Source of the DNA: Quadrisphaera sp.
GTDB lineage: Bacteria; Actinomycetota; Actinomycetes; Actinomycetales; Quadrisphaeraceae
NCBI GenBank assembly: GCA_029258695.1
Contig: JARIBR010000084.1
Location: 1-16,850, forward strand
DNA: 16,850 bases
Direction: 5' to 3'
Shown here: piece after piece, positions 1-6,822 of the stretch
How the letters are laid out: the number at the start of each line of letters is the position of its first letter
How positions within the stretch are numbered: position 1 is the first letter of the stretch
Notes under the pieces: generated by a model
What the model was told of the DNA's origin: nothing
The model's database searches: none
Seen by the model: only the letters and a program-made list of their open reading frames with translations
Translations under genes and position numbers: made by a program

Positions 1-626
1 AGCAGCAGGCGCACCCCGCGCAGGCCGAACGCCCGCCCGGCCTCGACGAGGTGACGGTCCACGTGGCGCAGTGCGGAGGCGGCGGTGGTGTAGACGGGGA
101 AGAACGCACCGATGGCGATGAGGGTGACCTTGGAGTCCTCCCCGATGCCCATCCACAGGATGAGCAGCGGGACCCACGCGAGCGACGGCACGGCGCGGAA
201 CGCCCCGATGCTGGGGGCGAGCAGCCCGTCCGCCAGGCGCGAGAGCCCCACGACGGCGCCGGCCGCCAGGCCCAGCGCAGTCCCGACGACGAAGCCGAGC
301 AGCACCCGCTGCGTGGAGATCGCGATGTAGACCTGCAGCAGGCCGCGCTCCCACAGGTCGGTGCCGGCCGCCAGGACGGCGAGCGGCGCGGGCAGCTGGA
401 CGCGGTCGTAGACGCCGGCGGACGCCACGCCCTGCCACAGCGCGAGCAGGGCGAGCGGGACGACGAGACCGAGGGCTAGGTGGGTGACGCGCCGCCGCGA
501 GCCCGTCCCCGGCGCGCCGGGCGCGCCCGGTGCTCGCCGTGGCCGGGACGCCGAGCCGACACCGCTGGCGCCGTAGGGGGAGATCGCCACCTGCTCGCGG
601 GCCGGCGGCGCGGCCGGTGCGCTCAT
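1..626 (-). CDS. ssuC: ABC transporter permease, SsuC/TauC type (3' end cut by window edge)
   Basis: Inner-membrane permease of an importer for aliphatic sulfonates or related anions. The 208 visible residues begin MSAPAAPPAREQ. A Pro/Arg-rich cytoplasmic head of about 46 residues precedes the first membrane helix (about 48-68). Further helices follow near 106-128 and 142-160 (RAVPSLAWVPLLILWMG) and 165-185. The coupling-loop EAA motif begins at 195 (EAGRAFGLRG), where the ATPase docks. PF00528-type permeases of this class are about 250-290 residues, so roughly 50-80 are missing. The start ATG (626-624) overlaps the stop of the binding-protein gene (ATGA), so the two are translationally coupled. 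The family (BPD_transp_1, SsuC/TauC/NrtB) is clear from the sequence. Substrate is inferred from the S-box riboswitch upstream of the operon; taurine or another sulfonate is possible. Confidence 0.88.
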   Translation of the reverse strand, partial: MSAPAAPPAREQVAISPYGASGVGSASRPRRAPGAPGAPGTGSRRRVTHLALGLVVPLALLALWQGVASAGVYDRVQLPAPLAVLAAGTDLWERGLLQVYIAISTQRVLLGFVVGTALGLAAGAVVGLSRLADGLLAPSIGAFRAVPSLAWVPLLILWMGIGEDSKVTLIAIGAFFPVYTTAASALRHVDRHLVEAGRAFGLRGVRLL

Positions 627-1654
627 GCGCCGCCCTCCGCGGCCCGGTTCGCCAGCGACGGCTCGAACAGGGTCTCGAGCGCGTCGTCGATCTGCTCCTG
701 GTCGGCCACGTCACCGTTCTCGACGAGGATCGGGCCGATCGCCTCGAGCACCGCCTCCTGCTCCGGGCCTGGCGCCGGGTCGAGGTCCAGGGTGGTGCGC
801 TCCAGCGTCGCACTCGCGACCTCGAGGTCGATGCCGGAGACCTCCGCGAGGATCTGCGCGGTCTCGTCCGGGTTCTCCTGCGCCCAGGCGCGCGCCCGCT
901 CGTAGGCGTCGACGACGCTCTGCGCCAGCTCGGGGGACTCCGCGAGGAAATCCTCGGTGGCGTTGAGGAAGCCGTAGGAGTTGAGGTCGACGTCCTCGTA
1001 GACGATCTCGTCGCCGCTCTCCGCCTCGGCAGCGGCCATGATCGGGTCGAGCCCGGCCCAGGCGTCGACCTGGCCGGTGTCCAGCGCGGTGCGGCCGTCG
1101 GCGTGCTGGAGGTTCACGACGTCGACGTCGGCCACGTCCACGCCTTCCGCCTCGAGGCTCTGCAGGAGGAAGAAGTACGGGTCGGTCCCGGTGGTCGCCG
1201 CCACCTTCTTCCCGACGAGGTCCTTCGGGCCGGTGATGTCGGAGCCTGCGCGCACCACCAGGGCCGACCAGTTCGGCTGGCTGTAGACGTCGACGGTCTT
1301 GATCGGCGAACCGTTGGCCCGGGCCAGCAGCGCCGCGGACCCGGCGGTCGACGCGACGTCGGCGGAGCCGGAGCGCAGCAGCTCGTTCGCCTTGTTCGAG
1401 CCGGCGGACTGCACCCACTCGACGTCGACGCCCTCGTCGGCGAGCTCCTCCTCGAGCCAGCCCTGGTCCCGGATGACCAGGGACAGCGGGTTGTAGGTGG
1501 CGAAGTCGACGGTGAGGGTCTTCGCCTCGGCGGCGGCCGCGGCGGGCTCGCCGGTGGCGTCCTCACCGGAGACGCACCCGGAGAGGACGAGCGAGGCGGC
1601 GGCCAGGACGGGCACGACGGGCAGGGCGGCGAGCGTGGAGCGGGGGGAGCGCAT
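623..1654 (-). CDS. ssuA: Aliphatic sulfonate-type ABC substrate-binding lipoprotein
   Basis: Extracellular solute-binding protein of 343 residues, lipid-anchored to the outer face of the membrane. The signal peptide (MRSPRSTLAALPVVPVLAAASLVLSGC) ends in a lipobox L24-S25-G26-C27. The mature part is an SsuA/TauA/NMT1-like bilobed binding fold: an N-terminal beta strand TLTVDFATYNP, a GSNKANELLRSGSADVA segment (residues about 84-100) and GKKVAATTGTDPYFFLLQSL (about 148-167) are typical of this group. The start is supported by AAGGA (1664-1660) five bases before the ATG. It lies 106 bases after the ATPase gene and overlaps the permease by four bases. The family also contains nitrate, taurine and thiamine-precursor binders. 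Sulfonate is preferred because the operon carries a SAM riboswitch, but the ligand is not proved by sequence. Confidence 0.88.
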   Translation of the reverse strand: MRSPRSTLAALPVVPVLAAASLVLSGCVSGEDATGEPAAAAAEAKTLTVDFATYNPLSLVIRDQGWLEEELADEGVDVEWVQSAGSNKANELLRSGSADVASTAGSAALLARANGSPIKTVDVYSQPNWSALVVRAGSDITGPKDLVGKKVAATTGTDPYFFLLQSLEAEGVDVADVDVVNLQHADGRTALDTGQVDAWAGLDPIMAAAEAESGDEIVYEDVDLNSYGFLNATEDFLAESPELAQSVVDAYERARAWAQENPDETAQILAEVSGIDLEVASATLERTTLDLDPAPGPEQEAVLEAIGPILVENGDVADQEQIDDALETLFEPSLANRAAEGGA

Positions 1655-1760
1655 GAGGGTCCTTCGGCAGGGGAGACGAGACAGGGGTGGTGGAGCAGGG
1701 GCTGTGGGGCAGGGAGCGGCGTCGCGGAGGACCGCGCGGGACGGAGGTGCGGAGAGGGGA

Positions 1761-2666
1761 TCAGCCGCGTGCGCGGTGGACGCCGAGCCGGCCGAGCAGG
1801 TCGACGCGCAGGTCGTTCAGGGACGCGTCGCCGTGCTCGCGCGGGCGCGGCGCCGTCACCGTGGTGATCGAGGCGATGCGGGCCGGAGCGGGGTGCCCAG
1901 AGCCAGAGCCGGAGCCGGAGCCAGAGCCAGTGCCGGCGGCAGAGCCAGTGCCGGCGCCGCCGTCGACCCCGAGGACGACGATCCGGTCGGCCAGGTGCAC
2001 GGCCTCGTCGATGTCGTGGGTCACGAGCAGCACCGTGGTGGGCCGCGCGGCGAGCACGTCGAGCAGCAGGTCCTGCATGGACAGCCGGGTGAGCGCGTCC
2101 AGCGCCCCGAACGGCTCGTCGAGCAGCAGCACACCCGGCTCGCGGGCCAGCGCGCGTGCCAGGGAGGCGCGCTGGGCCATCCCGCCGGAGACGCTGCGCG
2201 GGCGGTGGCCGGCGAAGGCGGTGAGCCCGACGAGACCGAGGAGCTCGGCGACGCGCTCACGCCCCGAGGCGGCGGGCGTGCCGCGCGGCAGGCCGAGGGA
2301 GACGTTGCGCGCCAGGTCGCGCCAGGGGAGCAGGCGCGGCTCCTGGAACGCCACGGCGCAGCGGGGGTCGTGGGAGCGCACCGGCGTCCCGTCCAGCTCG
2401 AGCGTGCCGGCGGTGGCGACGTCGAGCCCGGCGACGGACCGCAGGAGCGTGGACTTCCCGCACCCGGAGGGACCGAGGACGGCGACGAGCTCGCCGGGGG
2501 CGACGTCGAGCGTGACGTCCTCGAGCACGGTGTGCCCGCCGGCGAACGTGCGGCCGTAGCCGCGCAGGCTCACGGCGTGGGCCGAGGTCGGGCGCGTCGG
2601 TGACGGGTCGACCGGTGCGGGGGCGGCCGACCGCGTCAGGGCGTGGTCGGTGGGAGCAAGAGTCAT
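1761..2666 (-). CDS. ssuB: Sulfonate-type ABC transporter ATP-binding protein
   Basis: Cytoplasmic ATPase that powers the sulfonate-type importer; 301 residues from the ATG at 2666. Visible motifs are Walker A GPSGCGKST (65-73, K71), Q-loop FQEPRLLPW, signature SVSGGMAQR (S160-G161-G162), Walker B VLLLDEPFGALD (D183, E184) and switch His in VTHDIDEA (H217). The Q-loop and D-loop wording is that of the SsuB/TauB/NrtD group. The start at 2666 is chosen because GGAG (2679-2676) sits nine bases upstream. An ATG at 2681 is in frame but lies inside the riboswitch closing stem, and the open frame back to 2900 runs through the riboswitch and promoter. After the H-loop there is an unusual Gly-Ser stretch (about 238-257, see repeat entry) before a short C-terminal tail. 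It heads the operon ATPase-binding protein-permease. Confidence 0.9.
   Translation of the reverse strand: MTLAPTDHALTRSAAPAPVDPSPTRPTSAHAVSLRGYGRTFAGGHTVLEDVTLDVAPGELVAVLGPSGCGKSTLLRSVAGLDVATAGTLELDGTPVRSHDPRCAVAFQEPRLLPWRDLARNVSLGLPRGTPAASGRERVAELLGLVGLTAFAGHRPRSVSGGMAQRASLARALAREPGVLLLDEPFGALDALTRLSMQDLLLDVLAARPTTVLLVTHDIDEAVHLADRIVVLGVDGGAGTGSAAGTGSGSGSGSGSGHPAPARIASITTVTAPRPREHGDASLNDLRVDLLGRLGVHRARG
1897..1952 (-). repeat. Degenerate hexamer repeat coding a Gly-Ser tract
   Basis: About nine tandem copies of a six-base unit (agagcc / ggagcc on the plus strand, with variants such as agtgcc). On the coding strand they give alternating Gly-Ser and Gly-Thr pairs near the C-terminus of the ATPase. 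All units stay in frame, so length change by slippage would alter the protein by two residues at a time. It probably forms a flexible linker between the ATPase core and its tail; no regulatory role is evident. Confidence 0.75.
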
Positions 2667-2675
2667 CGGCGCCGT

Positions 2676-2766
2676 CTCCATCGGTCTGGCGGTAGCACCG
2701 GCCCCTGCGAGGAGGTGGTTGCTGCGGCGTCGTCGAGCCAGATCTCTCGGCCGCTCGGGATGGTCG
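2676..2766 (-). promoter_or_regulatory. SAM-I (S-box) riboswitch
   Basis: Leader RNA that binds S-adenosylmethionine and lowers expression of the genes after it. Read on the minus strand, the conserved S-box blocks appear in order: GAGCGG-CCGAGAGAT-CTGGCTCG (2756-2734), GACGCCGCAGCAACC (2731-2717), a short variable hairpin, then CGGTGCTACCGCCAGACC (2700-2683). The closing stem P1 can form from CCATC (2763-2759) with GATGG (2682-2678). The 3' arm of P1 covers the first half of GGAG, the Shine-Dalgarno of the ATPase start at 2666, so ligand binding would hide the ribosome site. No terminator with a U-run follows. This favours translational control. Identification is by recall of the Rfam RF00162 consensus, not by a covariance search. 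Confidence 0.88.
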
Positions 2767-2771
2767 GGAGC

Positions 2772-2800
2772 AGTCTGCAGGTCGTGGGTCTGCCCGTCAA
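2772..2800 (-). promoter_or_regulatory. Putative sigma-70-type promoter of the sulfonate operon
   Basis: On the minus strand TTGACG (2800-2795) is followed after 17 bases by CAGACT (2777-2772), which matches the -10 consensus at A2, A4 and T6. A start about seven bases on falls near 2765, exactly where the 5' arm of the riboswitch closing stem begins. The agreement between the predicted start and the riboswitch edge supports the call; the weak -10 keeps confidence moderate. Confidence 0.5.
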
Positions 2801-3067
2801 CAGGTGGTCGCGGTGTCTCACTTGGTGGACGGGCGCCGGGGTGCGGCCCGTCGTTCGGGCCGGCCCGCCGGCGGCTGGACGAGGCCCCCCGCCACCTCAT
2901 CGCTCAGTGGTTTAATCTGACTCTCAGTGAGCAATCTATCGTGACAACGGTGGCGAATCAGCAACACAACGTCACTTCGGGCCTCGGATGAACCAAACAT
3001 CCCCGAGCGGCGCCCAGAACGGATACGTTTCGTGACGACCACCGCCGACGAAGACGGAGGGTCCACA
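2801..3067. other. Divergent intergenic region between sulfonate and exopolysaccharide operons
   Basis: No convincing gene lies here; apparent reading frames across it are extensions of neighbours or low-complexity. Bases 2829-2895 are extremely GC-rich and hold a perfect 6-bp hairpin (GGCCCG-tcgtt-CGGGCC, 2845-2861) without a T-run. Bases 2900-3050 are clearly richer in A/T than the rest of the window, as expected for the control region of the plus-strand exopolysaccharide operon. It includes a spaced direct repeat (2903-2929) and a bulged hairpin CTCGGATG / CATccCCGAG (2983-3007). I found no good paired -35/-10 for the plus strand; TACGTT at 3024-3029 is the best lone -10-like hexamer. Confidence 0.55.
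2903..2929. repeat. Direct heptamer repeat CTCAGTG, 20-base period
   Basis: CTCAGTG occurs at 2903-2909 and again at 2923-2929, exactly 20 bases apart (about two DNA turns), within the A/T-rich stretch upstream of the exopolysaccharide operon. This spacing would put two copies on the same face of the helix and could be a tandem operator. Two copies of a heptamer is weak evidence on its own. Confidence 0.35.
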
Positions 3068-3076
3068 GGGAGGTGG
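3068..3076 (+). promoter_or_regulatory. Strong ribosome binding site of the first exopolysaccharide gene
   Basis: GGGAGGTGG lies just upstream of the GTG at 3081, with the AGGTGG core ending four bases before the start. It is the only clear independent Shine-Dalgarno in the operon and supports this GTG as the translation entry for the seven overlapping genes behind it. Confidence 0.75.
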
Positions 3077-3080
3077 AGCA

Positions 3081-4985
3081 GTGATCGACGCACCGACGCC
3101 GCTGTCCAGCACGAGCACCTCGGCCGCAGGCGCCCTGCAGCCGGCTCCGCGCCACGCGGCGCCGCCGCGATGGCCGCTCGTGGTCACGGACGTCCTGGGC
3201 TGGGTGGTGGGCCCGCTCCTCGTCCTCGTCCTCGCGCGTCCCGCCGGGGTCGTCGTCGCGCCCGGCCCCGCCGCGGTCGCGGTGGCCGCCGCCCTGGCCA
3301 CCCACCTCGTCGCCGGCCGGCTCTGGCGCCTCTCGCGGGGGGTGCGACTGCCGGGCTCCGACGACGACGTGGTCGCCGCCGGCGCCGCGGTGGGCGCCGG
3401 AGGAGTGGTGCTCCTGCTCGCCGGCGTGGTGGTCGACGGGGTGCCGCTGGGCGTCGTCGTCGCGGTCCCGATCACGCTGGTCCTCGCCGTCGGGGTGCGC
3501 CTGGCCGTGCGCCGCCGCCAGGTGCTGGCGCTGCGTCCCTCGCCAGCCACGGCGCAGCGGACCGTGGTCGTGGGGGCCGGCGAGGGGGGCGAGGAGCTGG
3601 TCCGCCTCATGATGCGCTCGCCGGCCAGCCCGTACCTGCCGGTGGCCCTCATCGACGACGACCCCGCCAAGGCGGCGCTGCGCCTGCACGGCGTGCCCGT
3701 GCGCGGGCGCCGGGGCGACCTCGCCGACATCGCGGCCGCGAGCGGGGCGAGCGCGGTCGTCATCGCCGTGGCCCGGGCGGACCGCGCGCTCGTCGCCGAC
3801 GTCCTGGACCACGCGACCGCGCTGGGCCTCGACGTCAAGGTGCTCCCGCCGCCCGGTGAGATGCTGACCCGCCCGCTGGAGATGAGCGACGTGCGCCCGC
3901 TCACGCCCGCGGACCTCCTCGGCCGTGACGAGGCGCAGCTGGACGCCGGCGCGATCTCGGGGTACCTCACCGGCCGCCGCGTGCTCGTCACGGGCGCCGG
4001 CGGCTCGATCGGCTCGGAGCTGTGCCGCCAGGTGGCGGCGTTCGCGCCGTCGAGGCTCGTGATGCTCGACCGCGACGAGTCAGCCCTGCACGCGGTGCAG
4101 CTCTCCCTGAGCGGGCGGGCGATGCTCGACGAGCGCGACGTCGTCGTCGCCGACATCCGCGACCGCGCCCGGCTGCACGCGGTGCTCGCCGAGCACCACC
4201 CCCAGGTCGTCTTCCACGCCGCGGCGCTCAAGCACCTGCCGCTGCTGGAGATGCACCCCGGGGAGGGCCTGCAGACCAACGTCACCGGCACCCTCAACGT
4301 GCTCGAGGCCTGCACGTCCTGGGGCGTGGAGCGCATGGTCAACGTCTCCACCGACAAGGCGGCCGACCCGTGCAGCGTGCTCGGCTACACCAAGCGGATC
4401 GCCGAGCGCCTCACGGCGTGGTCGGCGAGGTCAGGTGACCTCACGGCGCTGTCGGTGCGCTTCGGCAACGTGCTCGGCAGCCGCGGCTCGGTCCTGACGA
4501 CCTTCAGCGAACAGGTCCGGCGCGGCGGCCCCGTCACCGTGACCCATCCCGACGTGACCCGCTACTTCATGACCGTGGAGGAGGCCGCCGGCCTGGTGGT
4601 CCAGGCCGGCGCGGTCGGCCGGCCGGGCGAGGTGCTCGTCCTGGACATGGGATCGCCCGTGCGCATCCTCGACGTCGTCCACCGGCTCATGACGGCCGCC
4701 GGGGTGGACCTCGACGTGCAGTTCACCGGGCTGCGCCCCGGGGAGAAGCTCCACGAGGACCTCTTCGGGCCCGGCGAGGTGGACGAGCGCCCCGTGCACC
4801 CGCTGGTCTCCCACGTCACCGTCCCCGGCCTGGACCCGGCGTCCCTGGACGGGCTGGCGGCGGGCTCCCCCGACGGGGACCTCGTGCGTCGCCTGCGCGA
4901 GCTGTGCTCGGCGCCCCCGGACGAGCCGTGCCGCGACGCGGGCGGCCTGGACCTCGCGGCCGCCCCGCACCGGGTGAGCGCCTGA
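3081..4985 (+). CDS. Membrane-bound nucleotide-sugar 4,6-dehydratase (PglF/WbpM/CapD family)
   Basis: First gene of the exopolysaccharide operon; 634 residues, normal for the long membrane form. Four N-terminal membrane helices (about 32-52, 63-80, 97-117, 119-141) lead into a first Rossmann domain (TVVVGAGEGGEEL, from 161) and a second, catalytic SDR domain with the NAD-binding GAGGSIG at 305-311. Family members convert UDP-GlcNAc to the 4-keto-6-deoxy sugar that starts bacillosamine-type amino sugars; the exact substrate cannot be read from sequence. The active-site segment is STDKAADPCSVLGYTKR (423-439): K438 is present, while the residue four before it is Leu434, where classical SDRs have Tyr and WbpM-type enzymes have Met. 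The stop overlaps the next start (TGATG). Confidence 0.9.
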   Translation: MIDAPTPLSSTSTSAAGALQPAPRHAAPPRWPLVVTDVLGWVVGPLLVLVLARPAGVVVAPGPAAVAVAAALATHLVAGRLWRLSRGVRLPGSDDDVVAAGAAVGAGGVVLLLAGVVVDGVPLGVVVAVPITLVLAVGVRLAVRRRQVLALRPSPATAQRTVVVGAGEGGEELVRLMMRSPASPYLPVALIDDDPAKAALRLHGVPVRGRRGDLADIAAASGASAVVIAVARADRALVADVLDHATALGLDVKVLPPPGEMLTRPLEMSDVRPLTPADLLGRDEAQLDAGAISGYLTGRRVLVTGAGGSIGSELCRQVAAFAPSRLVMLDRDESALHAVQLSLSGRAMLDERDVVVADIRDRARLHAVLAEHHPQVVFHAAALKHLPLLEMHPGEGLQTNVTGTLNVLEACTSWGVERMVNVSTDKAADPCSVLGYTKRIAERLTAWSARSGDLTALSVRFGNVLGSRGSVLTTFSEQVRRGGPVTVTHPDVTRYFMTVEEAAGLVVQAGAVGRPGEVLVLDMGSPVRILDVVHRLMTAAGVDLDVQFTGLRPGEKLHEDLFGPGEVDERPVHPLVSHVTVPGLDPASLDGLAAGSPDGDLVRRLRELCSAPPDEPCRDAGGLDLAAAPHRVSA

Positions 4986-6178
4986 TGGCCGCGACCGGTC
5001 CGCGCCCCGTGCTGCTCTCGCCCCCCGACGTCGGCGCCCAGGAGCGGGCGAGCCTGCTGGAGGCCTTCGACTCCGGGTGGGTCGGCCCCGTCGGGCCCGA
5101 CCTCGCGGCCTTCGAGGCCGAGACCGCCGCCGTGGTGGGCGGGCGTCACGCCGTCGCCCTGTCCAGCGGCACCGCGGCGCTGCACCTCGCTCTGAGGCTC
5201 GCCGGCGTGCGCGCCGGCGACCGGGTGCTCGTGCCCTCCTTCACCTTCGTCGCCAGCGCCGCGGCGGTGACCTACCTCGGGGCCGAGCCGGTCTTCGTCG
5301 ACTCCGAGCCCACCACGTGGGGGATGGACCCGGCGCTCGTGGCGCAGGCGCTGGACGCCCGCGACGGGCAGGCGCCACCGGTCGCGGTGGTGGCCGTCGA
5401 CGTCTACGGCCGGTGCGCGGACTACGCCGCGCTGGAGCCGCTGTGCGCGCGGGCCGGGGTGCCCCTGGTCGAGGACGCCGCGGAGTCGCTGGGCTCCACG
5501 AGCGGCGGTCGCCCCGCGGGCGGCTTCGGCGACGCCGCCGTGCTCTCCTTCAACGGCAACAAGATCATCACCACGGGGGGAGGGGGGATGCTGCTGGCGC
5601 GGGATGCGGCGAGCGCCGACCGGGCGCGGCACCTGGCCACCCAGGCGCGCGAGCCGGTGCCGCACTACGAGCACGAGGAGGTCGGGTACAACTACCGCCT
5701 CTCCAACCTCCTGGCCGCGATGGGCCGCGCTCAGCTGCGCGGCCTCACGGCCAGGGTGGCGCGGCGCCGGCGCACCTTCGAGCGCTACGCGCAGGCCTTC
5801 ACCGGCGCGGACGGCGTCGCGATGATGCCCTCGGGGCCGGCGGGGGAGAGCAACCGCTGGCTCAGCTGCGTCCTGCTCGACCCCGGTGGGACGGGAGTGA
5901 CCCCGCAGCGGCTGTGCGCCGAGCTCGCGGCGCTCGGCATCGAGGCGCGGCGGACGTGGAAGCCCCTGCACGCGCAACCGGTGTTCGCCGGTGCGCGGAT
6001 GATCGGCGGCGCCGTCTGCGAGGACCTCTTCGCCCGCGGCGTGGCCCTGCCCAGCGGGTCGGCGATGAGCGACGAGGACCAGGACCGCGTGATCGACGCG
6101 GTCCGGGCCGTGCTGGCGGGCGCGCGCCGGAGCATCGGGCCGGGTGCTCCGATCGGCACGGGCGGGGTCGCCGCGTGA
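4985..6178 (+). CDS. DegT/DnrJ/EryC1/StrS-family PLP sugar aminotransferase (PglE-like)
   Basis: Cytoplasmic pyridoxal-phosphate enzyme of 397 residues (family about 370-400) that would transfer an amino group from glutamate to the 4-keto sugar made by the gene before it. Visible features are SSGTAALHLAL near residue 60 (phosphate-binding turn), VPSFTFVASAAAVTYLGAEPVFVD, the PLP-stacking DAAES (164-168) and the Schiff-base lysine K193 in FNGNKIITTGGGGML. The NYRLSNLLAAMGRAQL segment is characteristic of the family. The ATG at 4985 shares one base with the previous stop and is preferred over upstream in-frame starts that lie inside the dehydratase gene. It ends in a GTGA overlap with the phosphoglycosyl transferase. 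Pairing with a PglF-type dehydratase points to a UDP-4-amino-4,6-dideoxy sugar; regiochemistry is inferred. Confidence 0.92.
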   Translation: MAATGPRPVLLSPPDVGAQERASLLEAFDSGWVGPVGPDLAAFEAETAAVVGGRHAVALSSGTAALHLALRLAGVRAGDRVLVPSFTFVASAAAVTYLGAEPVFVDSEPTTWGMDPALVAQALDARDGQAPPVAVVAVDVYGRCADYAALEPLCARAGVPLVEDAAESLGSTSGGRPAGGFGDAAVLSFNGNKIITTGGGGMLLARDAASADRARHLATQAREPVPHYEHEEVGYNYRLSNLLAAMGRAQLRGLTARVARRRRTFERYAQAFTGADGVAMMPSGPAGESNRWLSCVLLDPGGTGVTPQRLCAELAALGIEARRTWKPLHAQPVFAGARMIGGAVCEDLFARGVALPSGSAMSDEDQDRVIDAVRAVLAGARRSIGPGAPIGTGGVAA

Positions 6179-6822
6179 TCGGCCTGGTGCGTGCGACGGC
6201 CCGACCCCGCTCGAGGGCCCGCACCCGCACGGTCGGTGACGCCGCGTCGCGGACGCTCGACGTCGTGGCCGCCGGCGCGCTGCTCGCGCTCACCTCCCCG
6301 GTGCTGGCGCTCGCCGCGGGCGCGGTGCGCGTCCTCGACGGTGGCCCTGTGCTCTTCCGCCAGGAGCGCGCCGGCCGCCACGGGCGCCCCTTCACCATCC
6401 ACAAGCTGCGGACGATGGCCCCCGGGCCCCACGGCGAACCGGAGACCACCCGCCTCGGAGCGCTCCTGCGGGCGTCCAGCGTCGATGAGCTGCCCCAGCT
6501 GGTCGACGTGCTGCGCGGTGAGATGTCCCTCGTGGGCCCCCGCCCGCTCTACCCGCACTACGTCCCGCTCTACTCCGCCGAGCAGGCCCGTCGCCTGGAG
6601 GTCCGCCCGGGCATTACCGGGCTGGCCCAGGTCAGCGGGCGCAACGCGCTGGGCTGGCCTGAGCGCCTCGCCCTGGACGTCGCCTACGTCGAGCGCCGCA
6701 GCCTGGCGCTGGACCTGCGCATCCTGGCCGCGACGGTGCCCTCGGTGCTGTCGCGCTCCGGGGCCCTCGACCCGTCGGCCGAGGGCTGGTTCACCGGCAC
6801 CGTCGAGGGGGGGACGCCGTGA
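6175..6822 (+). CDS. Monotopic phosphoglycosyl transferase (PglC-type bacterial sugar transferase)
   Basis: Initiating enzyme of polymer assembly: it moves a sugar-phosphate from UDP-sugar to undecaprenyl phosphate at the inner face of the membrane. It has 215 residues, the size of minimal PglC-type enzymes rather than the larger WbaP type. A single hydrophobic segment (about 28-50) carries the Ser41-Pro42 break known to make the PglC helix re-entrant. Conserved blocks follow: GPVLFRQERAGRHGRPFTIHKLRTM (58-81), the catalytic Asp104-Glu105 in SSVDELPQL, LRGEMSLVGPRPL (113-125) and RPGITGLAQVSGRN (144-157). The start is the GTG at 6175 overlapping the aminotransferase stop (GTGA). Its position right after dehydratase and aminotransferase suggests that their product is the sugar it loads. 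Confidence 0.93.
   Translation: MIGLVRATARPRSRARTRTVGDAASRTLDVVAAGALLALTSPVLALAAGAVRVLDGGPVLFRQERAGRHGRPFTIHKLRTMAPGPHGEPETTRLGALLRASSVDELPQLVDVLRGEMSLVGPRPLYPHYVPLYSAEQARRLEVRPGITGLAQVSGRNALGWPERLALDVAYVERRSLALDLRILAATVPSVLSRSGALDPSAEGWFTGTVEGGTP

Noticed and set aside
530..1867. 445-codon plus-strand frame across the binding-protein gene
   Set aside because: A mirror frame of the binding protein; it lacks recognisable domains and spans the gap between two real genes.
2845..2861. Hairpin GGCCCG-tcgtt-CGGGCC as a terminator
   Set aside because: It has no T-run and lies upstream of both divergent operons rather than after a gene; chance pairing is likely in such GC-rich DNA.
2667..2900. N-terminal extension of the ATPase frame to an ATG at 2900
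   Set aside because: The extension translates the riboswitch and its promoter, is Arg/Pro-rich low complexity, and has no counterpart in the ABC ATPase family. The start at 2666 has a Shine-Dalgarno at 2679-2676.
2972..4357. Long minus-strand open frame of about 460 codons opposite the dehydratase
   Set aside because: It is an antisense shadow caused by high GC at the third codon position; its translation is Arg/Ser/Thr-rich with no motif, while the plus strand codes a complete, motif-bearing protein.
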